Shown here one piece after another: positions 32,834-44,179 of a stretch of DNA of 64,000 nucleotides (its first letter is position 1; each line of letters starts with the position of its first letter). Position numbers and translations under genes: made by a program. Source of the DNA: Metellina segmentata (taxonomy: Eukaryota; Arthropoda; Arachnida; Araneae; Tetragnathidae); NCBI GenBank assembly GCA_947359465.1, contig OX375877.1, forward strand, positions 70,348,698 to 70,412,697, read 5' to 3'. Below the pieces are notes generated by a model. That model made no database searches and was not told the DNA's origin. It saw nothing but the letters and a program-made list of their open reading frames with translations.

Positions 32834-35800
32834 TCCAAGGTATCTCGTTCATCAATATCTGACCAATTTTGCAAATGACGAGATATCTCGTCATCAAGAA
32901 TGTTGATGGAATTCCGAATGATGAGAAATCTCGTCATCAAGAATGTTGATGGAATTCCGCATGATGAGAAATCTCGTCATCAAGAATGTTGATGGAATTC
33001 CGAATGATGAGAAATCTCGTCATCAAGAATGTTGATGGAATTCCGAATGATGAGAAATCTCGTCATCAAGAATGTTGATGGAATTCCGAATGATGAGATA
33101 TCTCGTCACCAAGAATGTTGATGGAATTCCGCATGATGAGAAATCTCGTCATCAAGAATGTTGATGGAATTCCGAATGACGAGATATCTCGTCATCAAGA
33201 ATGTTGATGGAATTCCGAATGATGAGATATCTCGTCATCAAGAATGTTGATGGAATTCCGAATGATGAGAAATCTCGTCATCAAGAATGTTGATGGAATT
33301 CCGAATGATGAGATATTTCGTCAAGAATGTTGATGGAATTCCGAATGATGAGATATCTCGTCACCAAGAATGTTGATGGAATTCCGAATGATGAGATATC
33401 TCATCAAGAATGTTGATGGAATTCCGAATGATGAGATATCTCGTCATCAAGAATGTTGATGGAATTCCAAATGATGAGATATCTCGTCACCAAGAATGTT
33501 GATGGAATTCCGAATGATGAGATATCTCATCAAGAATGTTGATGGAATTCCGAATGATGAGATATCTCGTCATCACGAATGTTGATGGAATTCCGAATGA
33601 TGAGATATCTCATCAAGAATGTTGATGGAATTCCGAATGATGAGATATCTCGTCACCAAGAATGTTGATGGAATTCCGAATGATGAGATATCTCATCAAG
33701 AATGTTGATAGAATTCCGAATGATGAGATATCTCGTCATCAAGAATGTTGATGGAATTCCGAATGATGAGATATCTCGTCATCAAGAATGTTGATGGAAT
33801 TCCGAATGATGAGATATCTCGTCATCAAGAATGTTGATGGAATTCCGCATGATGAGAAATCTCGTCATCAAGAATGTTGATGGAATTCCGAATGATGAGA
33901 AATCTCGTCATCAAGAATGTTGATGGAATTCCGAATGATGAGATATCTCGTCACCAAGAATGTTGATGGAATTCCGCATGATGAGAAATCTCGTCATCAA
34001 GAATGTTGATGGAATTACGAATGACGAGATATCTCGTCATCAAGAATGTTGATGGAATTCCGAATGATGAGATATCTCGTCATCAAGAATGTTGATGGAA
34101 TTCCGAATGATGAGAAATCTCGTCATCAAGAATGTTGATGGAATTCCGAATGACGAGATATCTCGTCATCAAGAATGTTGATGGAATTCCGAATGATGAA
34201 GTATCTCGTCATCGAGAATGTTGATGGAATTCCGAATGATGAGATATCTCGTCACCAAGAATGTTGATGGAATTCCGAATGATGAGATATCTCGTTATCA
34301 AGAATGTTGATGGAATTCCGAATGATGAGATATCTCGTCATCAAGAATGTTGACGGAATTCCGAATGATGAGAAATCTCGTCATCAAGAATGTTGATGGA
34401 ATTCCGAATGATGAGATATCTCGTCAAGAATGTTGATGGAATTCCGAATGATGAGATATCTCGTCATCAAGAATGTTGATGGAATTCCGAATGATGAGAT
34501 ATCTCGTCACCAAGAATGTTGATGGAATTCCGCATGATGAGAAATCTCGTCATCAAGAATGTTGATGGAATTCCGAATGACGAGATATCTCGTCATCAAG
34601 AATGTTGATGGAATTCCGAATGATGAGATATCTCGTCATCAAGAATGTTGATGGAATTCCGAATGATGAGAAATCTCGTCATCAAGAATGTTGATGGAAT
34701 TCCGAATGATGAGATATTTCGTCAAGAATGTTGATGGAATTCCGAATGATGAGATATCTCGTCACCAAGAATGTTGATGGAATTCCGAATGATGAGATAT
34801 CTCATCAAGAATGTTGATGGAATTCCGAATGATGAGATATCTCGTCATCAAGAATGTTGATGGAATTCCAAATGATGAGATATCTCGTCACCAAGAATGT
34901 TGATGGAATTCCGAATGATGAGATATCTCATCAAGAATGTTGATGGAATTCCGAATGATGAGATATCTCGTCATCACGAATGTTGATGGAATTCCGAATG
35001 ATGAGATATCTCATCAAGAATGTTGATGGAATTCCGAATGATGAGATATCTCGTCACCAAGAATGTTGATGGAATTCCGAATGATGAGATATCTCATCAA
35101 GAATGTTGATAGAATTCCGAATGATGAGATATCTCGTCATCAAGAATGTTGATGGAATTCCGAATGATGAGATATCTCGTCATCAAGAATGTTGATGGAA
35201 TTCCGAATGATGAGATATCTCGTCATCAAGAATGTTGATGGAATTCCGCATGATGAGAAATCTCGTCATCAAGAATGTTGATGGAATTCCGAATGATGAG
35301 AAATCTCGTCATCAAGAATGTTGATGGAATTCCGAATGATGAGATATCTCGTCACCAAGAATGTTGATGGAATTCCGCATGATGAGAAATCTCGTCATCA
35401 AGAATGTTGATGGAATTACGAATGACGAGATATCTCGTCATCAAGAATGTTGATGGAATTCCGAATGATGAGATATCTCGTCATCAAGAATGTTGATGGA
35501 ATTCCGAATGATGAGAAATCTCGTCATCAAGAATGTTGATGGAATTCCGAATGACGAGATATCTCGTCATCAAGAATGTTGATGGAATTCCGAATGATGA
35601 AGTATCTCGTCATCGAGAATGTTGATGGAATTCCGAATGATGAGATATCTCGTCACCAAGAATGTTGATGGAATTCCGAATGATGAGATATCTCGTTATC
35701 AAGAATGTTGATGGAATTCCGAATGATGAGATATCTCGTCATCAAGAATGTTGATGGAATTCCGAATGATGAGAAATCTCGTCATCAAGAATGTTGATGG

Positions 35801-36625
35801 AATTCCGAATGATGAGATATCTCGTCAAGAATGTTGATGGAATTCCGAATGATGAGATATCTCGTCATCAAGAATGTTGATGGAATTCCGAATGATGAGA
35901 TATCTCGTCATCAAGAATGTTGATGGAATTCCGAATGATGAGATATCTCGTCATCAAGAATGTTGATGGAATTCCGAATGATGAGATATCTCGTCATCAA
36001 GAATGTTGATGGAATTACGAATGATGAGATATCTCGTCATCAAGAATGTTGATGGAATTCCGAATGATGAGATATCTCGTCACCAAGAATGTTGATGGAA
36101 TTCCGAATGATGAGATATCTCGTCATCAAGAATGTTGATGGAATTCCGAATGATGAGATATCTCTTCACCAAGAATGTTGATGGAATTCCGCATGATGAG
36201 AAATCTCGTCATCAAGAATGTTGATGGAATTCCGAATGATGAGAAATCTCGTCATCAAGAATGTTGATGGAATTCCGAATGATGAAATATCTCGTCATCA
36301 AGAATGTTGATGGAATTACGAATGATGAGATATCTCGTCACCAAGAATGTTGATGGAATTCCGAATGATGAGATATCTCATCAAGAATGTTGATGGAATT
36401 CCGAATGATGAGATATCTCATCAAGAATGTTGATGGAATTCCGAATGATGAGATATCTCGTCATCAAGAATGTTGATGGAATTCCGAATGATCACATATC
36501 TCGTCATCAAGAATGTTCATTGAATTCCGAATGATGAATATATAGACGATTTTTGATGATCACACGAGGTCAAGATCAGGTCATTTTTCTTCTAATGACG
36601 AGATATCTCGTTTTTCAAGATCTGC
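32834..36625. repeat. Large 43-bp satellite array with palindromic core
   Basis: The unit is 43 bp: GATGAGATATCTCGTC, then ATCAAGAATGTTGATGG, then AATTCCGAAT. At this length there are roughly 85 units. Variants are shared by many units: AAATC for TATC, CGTCACC for CGTCATC, GCATG for GAATG, and 40-bp units lacking three bases in the CGTCATC region. At both edges (about 32834-32880 and 36560-36625) the monomers revert to an older spacer type (TGACCAATTTTGCAAATGAC; AAGATCTGCTCAGTTTTGC) like the dispersed islets. The main variant therefore seems to have expanded inside an older array. It is non-coding. Confidence 0.97.
33060..35861. repeat. 1,401-bp higher-order repeat, two copies
   Basis: Marker variants recur exactly 1,401 bp apart. 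They are CGTCACC at 33107/34508, GATATTTCGTCAAG at 33312/34713, CCAAATG at 33467/34868, GAAGTATCTCGTCATCGAG with GTATC at 34201/35602, and CTCGTCAAG at 34420/35821. The two copies are almost identical in those parts compared by eye (one visible difference, GTTGACGG versus GTTGATGG near 34350/35751). Confidence 0.9.
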
Positions 36626-36802
36626 TCAGTTTTGCTTTACCTCGTTGGGACAACTACAAGGAAGGTTAAGGATTGAATTGTAAAGAGGGAATGCAAGAAG
36701 CACATTCACTTCACATGAATAGCAGTTGGAAAATACTTCTGTGACTAGGACAAAAAGTTGTGTTTGAACTTATAACATTTTAAACATTGTTTCTACTTTT
36801 TA

Positions 36803-37112
36803 ATGGGCAACGGTAGCCCAATTGGAAGAGCATCGGATAAGCAACCGAAGGGCTGCAAGTTCGAATCTCGGTCCAGACAAAGATCGTCGTGTGCACTGGA
36901 GCTGGTGCACGTTAAATCTGTCGTGTCTTCAAATATCCTCACAATGGCAATGGTGTGGAAATTTGGAGAGTGGAGTGCCAGCTCAGATGCTGCTCTCGTC
37001 ATCTGACAGTAGTTCAAAAGTACGAGGAGTTGTCCTTGGATCTTTCTCTTAAGGGATCGATCCCGTACCGTCGTCAATAGCCCGTTGTGTTGCTCTGGAA
37101 CGACGATAGTTA
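36803..37112 (+). mobile_element. tRNA-derived SINE, head type B
   Basis: One of the best heads: GGCAACGGTAGCCCAATTGG, AAGAGCATCGGATAAGCAAC and box B AGTTCGAATC. The complete body follows (GAGCTGGTGCACGTTAAATC, ATTTGGAGAGTGGAGTGCCA, CATCTGACAGTAGTTCAAA, TGTTGCTCTGGAACGACG) with an ATTACCAATACC tail. Confidence 0.9.
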
Positions 37113-37164
37113 AAAATTACCAATACCTTATAAACGGTAATTAACTTCTTAAACAAGTTGGTAG

Positions 37165-37400
37165 TTGAAATTACGTCTCACTGGAGCAACACAGCGGGCT
37201 ATTGAACGATCCGGGATCAATTCCGAAGAGAAAGATACAAGTGCAACACCTCGTCATTTTGAACCACGGTCGGATGACGTGGTCAGCACCTGAGCTGACA
37301 ACCACTCTCCAAACTTCCACATCACGCCAACGTGGCGACATTTGATCCCCGACCGTCTCCATTAGCCCGTTGTGTTGCTGCAGTGTAACGTTAATTAGCT
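37165..37400 (-). mobile_element. SINE body, minus, joined to a + strand SINE 3' end
   Basis: 37165-37342 is an inverted SINE body (GTCTCACTGGAGCAACACAG, TTGAACCACGGTCGGATGAC, CTCTCCAAACTTCCACATCA, GTGGCGACATTTGA). At about 37343 it switches to the + strand 3' end (GATCCCCGACCGTCTCCATT, GCCCGTTGTGTTGCTGCAGT, TACCTACC). The pair makes a partial inverted repeat. Confidence 0.75.
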
Positions 37401-38206
37401 ACGTACCTACCCACTTTTTAATGAATATGTTTGAAATGCCGACGCCTTAGATTCTAGCGTGGTTGGCCACCACCCCAATCGGTTTCCCTTTGCTACGTCA
37501 TTGATAGAGTAGCTCTCTTCCGCAGTAGGTACTCTCCCACACGAGAATGCTATCTGCCATCCCGAGAGCAGATAGTGCTTAAAACTGCGGTGTATGTCGC
37601 AAAACAAACGAAGTCTTTGCAGAACAATTTTTCCTTAATTTTATCAAAATTTTGGCCGATATTTTTTCAGTCATAAGGTACAATGTCCTCCAGTGCAAAG
37701 TGCGCTCCTTGCCACACTTTTTTTTTTCTTTTCTAACTACGGAACAACCTCCCTACACTGCCCAAATCACCACAAACACTTTATCAATAACACATCTTCT
37801 GTCAATGACAAAATATTAAAAAAAAAATATCGACAGAATTGCAAATTCTGAAAGTATACCTTGGTTTTAAGTAAAGTGAGTTAATTCTTTTTGATGTGTT
37901 TTATTCTTTATGTGTAATACATATTTAGCCTATAATTCTATTTAACGTCTTTTATTTTTATTTTATTGCAGCTTTCAAAATTCGGACAAAATGCGTGCAG
38001 AACAATTGCAATTGCTTGGAGTTGTGTTGCAGAACATTGAATATAATTTTGCACCTGGGTTTGAAATTAATTTTAAAAAAATACTCGCGCTTTTTTATCT
38101 AAATCCCAGTTACATACACTTAAACACCCTCAATCACATTACTATCGTTACTGCTGAGCGAACAAGCTCTATGGTAACGCACAACACGATTACCCAACCT
38201 CCTTAA
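37401..38206. other. No gene recognised
   Basis: A frame at 37991-38206 follows a pyrimidine-rich TTTTATTGCAG acceptor-like site at 37962-37972, but its 71 residues match nothing known and it runs into MITE sequence. Not annotated as a gene. Confidence 0.35.
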
Positions 38207-38662
38207 GGCCAGGTGCACACATCTGGTTTTTCAACGTGCGGCGCCAACTGCGTTAACGCAAGTGCGGTCTGAGATGCATTAGATCCAATGGAGTAGTGCA
38301 CATATGCCTCCGGCACCGCTGCGGCGACGCACGTCCAATTTTCGTGTAATTTGTCCGCAGTTCCCCCGGCGACGCAGCTCGCCGCACACGCTTCTCCGGT
38401 CTCAAGTACGTTATTTTCATAAATAAATGGAATATAAATAATAATTAATAGATGATTATCCAGTTAAAAAAACGCCTATTTTGTTTCAAAATATATTTTT
38501 GTAAGCGGAATAAACACGTTTTATTCGAAGATATCCATCGCAAATGGCGCGAAATGTGTATTGGCGTCATTTCACGGTTAAGTGTGCTTAGTTGGGCTTC
38601 GTCGCCGCAGCGACAACGCAGCTGCACCGCACGTTTAAAAATCGGATATGTGAACCGGGGTC
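38207..38662. mobile_element. MITE with GC-rich terminal inverted repeats (copy 3)
   Basis: TTAA immediately precedes the left end (GGCCAGGTGCACACATCTGG). The right end is the eroded inverse (ATCGGATATGTGAACCGGGG). Compared with copies 1 and 2 the inner core is in reverse order (GCTCGCCGCACACGC before GGAATATAAATAATAATTAA), so it is inserted in the opposite orientation. Confidence 0.82.
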
Positions 38663-39149
38663 CTGTGCAAATACAAAACTTGGGAACAAAAATCACAAAA
38701 TGGAAACTCTCGCTCATGGATAGTTAAGAATTAACATGAAAAAATATTCAAAAGAAAGAGAAACCACATTAGAACATCTTGGCAATTTTATTGAATACAA
38801 CGATTTCAGTGATTTCGAACATATGCCTGATAACGTTAATGATATTGTAGTAAATCAATCCAAACACTCATTTTACGTGTTGTGGTCCTCGGATCTTTTC
38901 CTTGGGTATTGAAATCGGACCGTCGCACAATGTGTCATTTTCGCAATCTAGGTGGACAAAATTATTGCATCAAAAATACACTGGTTTTGGGTGATTATAC
39001 GAGGCTGTGAGTGATAAAATACTGATTTGGTGTATATTTAACGCTTTTACTTACTATTTAGATGCAGAAATATGCTAAATTTAAGGAAATTTGTCAACTT
39101 TGCTCCATATATTAAATATACTTCGATCAATTATTAACCTATGTTTTGC
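38663..39149. other. Mostly unassigned; SINE scrap at 38875-38935
   Basis: GTGTTGTGGTCCTCGGATCT and GAAATCGGACCGTCGCACAA at 38875-38935 match the SINE 3' body on the + strand. The rest shows nothing recognisable. Confidence 0.5.
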
Positions 39150-39368
39150 AATTTTATATTTATATACGCCTGAACAATGGTCAGATATATTCAAAACATA
39201 CTTTTTTTTACTCCAAGTAACCGAAATGAACACTTTTTCTTCGATAGAATATTTATCGCAAATGGCGGGAAATAAGTACTTGCGTCATTTCACTGTTATG
39301 TGTGCATAGTTGGGCTTTGGTGCCACAGCGGCGCAGCACGTTAAAAAATCGGATGTGTGCACCGAGTC
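39150..39368. mobile_element. Half copy of the GC-rich-ended MITE
   Basis: From ATACTTTTTTTTACTCCAAG through CTTCGATAGAATATTTATCG to the end AATCGGATGTGTGCACCGAG, it matches one half of the MITE family. The other arm is missing; a GC-rich block begins just after. Confidence 0.75.
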
Positions 39369-39372
39369 TAAA

Positions 39373-39715
39373 TGAGCGAATGCGGATTGCGTCGTAAACA
39401 AACTCGCCTCCATTGGAAAAGGGTTCGCGTAGTTGTTTCTCCTGCAACACGCGCGTCGGCGGCGTGTGTGTATCGGAACTCCCCGATATCACGCGCCCGC
39501 ACTTAACCCGCACGGTCCAGTGCGTCGCCACAATGGGACTCGGGTCAACGTCCCGTTGGAAGGGCCCGGACACAGGTCATCAGCTCCTCCGAAGAGAATT
39601 GAGAAGATGGGCCGTAATTGTTCCTTGGGTGGCAAAACGTTGGGGCGTTGGCGACGTCCAGGAATTATGGTACGCACACGGCCGTTCCGAAGAAATTGGA
39701 AAAACTAGCGTGATT
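39373..39715. other. GC-rich, CpG-containing block, unassigned
   Basis: Strongly GC-rich (ACGCGCGTCGGCGGCGTGTG, ACGCGCCCGCACTTAACCCG) with overlapping frames of 90-110 residues in several phases. None shows a recognisable domain, and such open frames are expected by chance in GC-rich DNA. Origin unknown; a foreign insert, relic exon or element core are all possible. Confidence 0.35.
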
Positions 39716-39929
39716 ATCTCTTTACGTCTAATCATAATCTAGTCTAATGATATCAAATCTAGTGATAATCTCCTCGAAAAAAGAAACTCTCAGAAAGCAG
39801 ATGTATCTCCCGGTCCCCTAAGCGCTGTTATACTTAATTTAATGATTTTTAGACGTTTGACGAATTTAGACATACAGTCTCAGAAGAAAAAAAACACCTC
39901 CTTTATAAATAGTACTTTTTATACTAGAG

Positions 39930-40674
39930 CAGGGCTCGAAATACCCTGCACCTAACAGTTTAGAAAAAACGGAGGGGAACGTGTTTTATGTTATTTTGAT
40001 GTTTGAACAAAATATTACTATCGATCTCTCTCGCTCTAAAGGAACGTAATTAAAATTCCTAAATACACACTATGCATAACAAAATCACTGGGCAGCAACG
40101 GGTTTATACAGTTGGAAGGTTTACTTGTCACCTGCCACCAGAACTTTCCGATGATCAAAACTTTTTGCAGATGGATCTGTTGAAGCGACTGTCGCGACAG
40201 CCGGAGAAGGGAGAATGTATATCACTTGACCACCCGCGAACGATAGGAATACCACATTTTTGTAAACACCTCGTGTTTCAATAAAGTGTAAAGCCGTAGA
40301 AATTCCTGAGAATTGTCTGGCCACTGCGTGTCGTAAAAAAAAATATATTTTCATTATTTATCTTTAAATTCAGATTTTATCTACTTAAAATATAGTGTAC
40401 TCGTTTATTTGTTGTGTTTTTTGCCCACCAATGTTTAATGACTGAATATTTGTAAGTAATAATTTCGCAGCTAAATAAAATTGTTTAAATATTTTTATTT
40501 ACTATCTACTACTAACCTATCTAAACATACCCAACTAATAAAGTAGTTTACGTTGCATTAATGCTCTTACATTACGTTTTTTTTTAAAGTACACATAAAA
40601 CATAATATGTGCACCTAATTTAATACTTAGATGCACCTTGTGCAACTGTTTTAAAAAATCTATTTCGAAGTTTG
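39930..40674. mobile_element. hAT MITE with target duplication (copy B)
   Basis: Starts CAGGGCTCGAAATA and ends, inverted, CAAACTTCGAAATA. Flanks are TACTAGAG (39922-39929) and TAGTAGAG (40675-40682), an 8-bp duplication with one change. The core carries ATGTTATTTTGATGTTTGAA and CTCTCTCGCTCTAAAGGAAC, shared with copies A and C, and is longest of the three. Confidence 0.88.
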
Positions 40675-40682
40675 TAGTAGAG

Positions 40683-41238
40683 CAAATTTAAAGGTATCAT
40701 TCAATAGGAAATAACGTCCTCGACAAAATCAAATCCAAAAAAGTTGCTTAAAGGTAAATCTTTATATCAAATTTTGCACAAACAACAAAATTTCTAACAT
40801 AAACACCATGTTTTGATGCCATAATCGGATTTTTGCATAGTTAAATTAATCTATATATAAAATTTAATGACTTTATTATCAATATATCCTGATGTATTCA
40901 ATGTTAAGTTTCGCTTCAATTTCAGGGATCATCTCTACATAGAAAGATTTATTATGCCAGTGCAAACGATCCGAGAACTATTATTCGAGGTTTGTCAGAC
41001 GTTTCATAAACTTTTTGTTTCTCCCAAAAATCGCAATAATTGGGAACATTTAATGTAGCTCAATAACTAAATATCGGAAAGAGCGGAAATTATGCATGGC
41101 CATACTAGAAGTTTTTCTGAATCGATTCCCATAAAAGTATAATAAGGTTCCAATTCATAATTTTTTCAAACATTAATTTAATATTTATTATTGAGTGCTA
41201 AAAACTATTTTTTAAATAAAATACTGAGTGGATTGTGT
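40683..41238. other. No gene recognised
   Basis: AT-rich; a 63-residue frame at 40867-41058 is not recognisable. Confidence 0.4.
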
Positions 41239-41769
41239 TAGGGTTGGTCAAAAGTACGGTTACCAACTTTTTCTGATACAATTCCGGGACATATTGCGCA
41301 AAATTGAAATAGTTATAGCGTCACTCAAAGTGCGAAAGGTCGTTTGTCTAAAAGCTGCATTGTTCAGGAGAGCAAAAAAAAAAACGAATATTTTCATTCG
41401 ATTCTATCATTATGTACTTTGGGTTTTGTTCTTAGTTTATTGGATCAGCTGGTGACATAAGAGATTTTTCCACCAGGTGTAAATCAAAAAATGCCACATA
41501 TAGCAATAATAAAAGAAAAAATAGAATTTTTAGCATACGACCTCTTGTTCTATGAGTGACGATATATAGTATTGGCTTGAGATAGTAGGGAGAACGCAAG
41601 TTTGATGGACACGAAAACATGTGCAATAGAAAGAATGATTTTGGATTGTAGGTGATATTGGTCGAAATCTTTCTCTGAAATTCCGACTGTTTTACATTCA
41701 ACCAAGATTTTGGACAGCAACTTCAATTCCGGGACAATCCCGGTCAATGCGGGACGGTTGGCAATCCTA
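41239..41769. mobile_element. Putative MITE with TAGGRTTG ends
   Basis: The left edge TAGGGTTGGTCAAAAGTACG, followed by GTTACCAACTTTTTCTGA and CAATTCCGGGACA, faces an inverted right edge that reads TAGGATTGCCAACCGTCCCG, then GGGATTGTCCCGGAATTG. The match is imperfect. No coding capacity recognised. Confidence 0.45.
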
Positions 41770-41945
41770 GTCAACAATAACAGGATACAAAACATCAGCG
41801 CTATAGAAATATCATTTAGAAAGATATCCATAAAAGTCTAAGAAACTGATTTAACATAAGGAGCTTCTTTCTGCCCTCATAACTTTGAAACGGTAAGACC
41901 TAATGACATGAAATTTGGTATCTGAAGTCGAAATAGGGATTCTAA

Positions 41946-42557
41946 GGTCAGGTGCACACATCCGGTTTTTCAACGTGCGGCGCCGCTCCCGCAACGCAAG
42001 TGCGGTCTGAGATACATTAGACCCAATGGAGCAGTGCACACATGCCTCCAGCGCCGCTGGGGCGACGAACGTCCAACTTGCGTGCAATCTGTACCGCAAT
42101 TCCCCACGGCGCCGCAGCTCACCGCACATGCTTCTCCGTTCTGAAGTACCTTGTTTTCATATATTAATGGAATATAAATAATAATTAATAAAAGGTTGTA
42201 TCCAGTAACGTCTATTTTGTTTCAAATATACTTTTTGTACACCAAGTAAGCGAAATAAAAACGTTTCCTTCGATAGAATATTTAACACTAGAATAATTAT
42301 CGATAGAACAATTAATATAGAATATATGGAATATAAATAATAGTTAATAAATGTTTGTATCCAGTAACGTCTATTTTGTTCCAAAATATACTTTTTGTAC
42401 ACCAAGTACGCGAAATAAACACGTTTTCTTCGATAGAATATGTATCGCAAATGGCGCGAAATGAGTTCGTGTGTCATTTCACGGTTATGTGTGCATAGTT
42501 GGGCTTCGGTGCCGCAGTGGCGCCGCACGTTGAAAAACCGGATGTGTGCACCGGGCC
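41946..42557. mobile_element. MITE with GC-rich terminal inverted repeats (copy 4, internally duplicated)
   Basis: Ends are GGTCAGGTGCACACATCCGG and CCGGATGTGTGCACCGGGCC. The middle AT-rich segment occurs twice (about 42170-42285 and 42327-42445: TTGTATCCAGTAACGTCTAT, CTTTTTGTACACCAAGTA, CTTCGATAGAATAT), which explains its greater length. Confidence 0.88.
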
Positions 42558-42792
42558 TTATTGGAAATTATGATGATGGTGCTCAATTTAAAATATCCAT
42601 AATTGTAAAAGCATTTTCAATTATATATTGAAAAGACGGCCGCTTATGAAAATTTTATGAATTTGAATTTATAGAAGACGTTAGGTTCCTGACAAATGCC
42701 ATCTTTGAATGTTCTCTATTGCTAAAATTGCTCGAATTAAGAGGGATAGTTTGTATTTTTTCCGTGATTCTACATTTTACAAGTGCAATTTG

Positions 42793-42995
42793 TGGCCTTC
42801 GTAGCTCAGTGGGGATGCCTGATGCGCTAGAAACTTGAGAATTTTTGGCGGCGCAAGTTCAATTCTTCCTTGAATGAATTTTTCCTCTTCTGTATGAGTA
42901 AAATTTCCCTTGTGAGATTATCCATGACTTGATATTGTATGTCTTTTGCCTGGCACAGAAATGCCAAATATGGCCCGTGCGCCAGAAAACACAAC
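42793..42995 (+). mobile_element. tRNA-derived SINE, head type C
   Basis: The head GGCCTTCGTAGCTCAGTGGG has box A, and GGCGCAAGTTCAATTCTTCC covers box B. The body has CTTGATATTGTATGTCTTTT, GCCTGGCACAGAAATGCC and GGCCCGTGCGCCAGAAAA. Confidence 0.8.
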
Positions 42996-43079
42996 TGAAT
43001 ATTGAAATTTACAAAACTTTGATTTTCTCTGATTTAACCAGCTTTAACATGTATATTTGATAACTAAAGAGAAAGCCTA

Positions 43080-43920
43080 TGAGTTTATTTTTAGTTTCAT
43101 TAAGATCATTAATACCAGAAAATTAAATCAACATCTCTTACAAAAGAAAAAAAATATCCTCTTCATACGCATAGCAAATTAATAAATTTAGAACGAAGCA
43201 TTTTGTTCGCTATATCGGCTCCCGAGCGTTCTGTTTTCCCGAATCGGAATAAATCGAATATCGCAAATGTTTTCTAACGGACGTCATTTGTTATTTCTGG
43301 GGATTACTGCATATTCCCCGTGTATCTGAAATTTCTATCAGCAAACAGGACAAAACTGTGCTCAAATGTCAAAATGTTAAAAATCAATTTCCCAAAAAAT
43401 TGAGTAGATCCCATCCTGGAGTATGATTTGTTAACGTTTAGAAGGTATCAAAATGTCCCAAATATTTTTCTTTCGGTTTATGAGGAAACAAAGGAGAGAA
43501 AATTGTAATAAGTCCAAAACCACAGAACCACATGTTGAATCTTGAATCTTAAAATTGCTGTCACGAAAAATTAAAAAAGTGACTTATACATTTTGCTATC
43601 TGAGTAGCACAGAAAAAAAAATACTCTCAATTTTATTTTTAGTTTCATCAAGCTCATGTTAACTCAAAACTAAAACGCCGTTTGTTTCGAAAAATAAAAA
43701 TTTTCTTATTGAACACACAGCAATTAATAAATTTAGAACGAACCATTTTGTCCGTTACGTCGGCTTTCAAGCATTCTGTTTTCCCGAATACGAGTGTATC
43801 GAATATCGCAAAGGATTTTCCAGCGAACGTCAGTTGTTCTTCCTGGTGCTTTCTCCGCGAATATATATGTTTATATTCCCCGCCTAACTGGAATTTCCGC
43901 ATCAGCCAAAAGGGAGAAAA
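43080..43920. repeat. Diverged tandem duplication, about 550-bp period
   Basis: TTATTTTTAGTTTCATTAAG at 43086 recurs as TTATTTTTAGTTTCATCAAG near 43632. AATTAATAAATTTAGAACGA with CATTCTGTTTTCCCGAAT-type sequence occurs near 43179-43250 and 43722-43790. TATTCCCCG followed by GGAATTTC-like words ends each unit. A 165-residue frame (43682-44179) spans the second unit, but the first is interrupted, arguing against a coding origin. Confidence 0.65.
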
Positions 43921-44179
43921 AGTCCTCTTTCAGTTTCATTTTTCGTCCCAGTGCGAGGGTTTCTTATGCCTCATTAGCAACCCTGAAGCGCTGGAATTCT
44001 GTAATTTAGTTTCGTTTTACACAATCGATCCGCATGACTCTGACTGCAACCGGAGAGACATTCTTCCGAGAGAGGGGGGGGGGAGACAATTGAAGGTTGG
44101 TAACGTCTGTTGCGAAGGGGGTGGAAATGGGAAGCGAGATCCAGAAAACCGCCTGCCCGTCGCTGGAGGAGGGATTTAA

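Noticed and set aside
33370..35120. Compensatory changes in the palindrome (GATGAG...CTCATC versus GACGAG...CTCGTC) as evidence of hairpin selection
   Set aside because: The CTCATC units are explained by a 3-bp deletion in CTCGTCATC, so they are not independent compensatory substitutions.
32834..36625. CRISPR-like array (regular direct repeats with palindromic core)
   Set aside because: There are no unique spacers: the entire 43-bp unit repeats, and the DNA is eukaryotic. It is a satellite.
37991..38206. Possible exon after an acceptor-like TTTTATTGCAG
   Set aside because: The 71-residue frame is unrecognisable, has no donor, and runs into the MITE at 38207.
39413..39742. Overlapping 90-110 residue frames
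   Set aside because: Open frames in several phases are expected in GC-rich DNA and none shows a family motif.
43682..44179. 165-residue frame on the plus strand
   Set aside because: It covers one unit of a duplicated repeat whose sister unit is not open, ends in a low-complexity Gly-rich stretch, and shows no domain.
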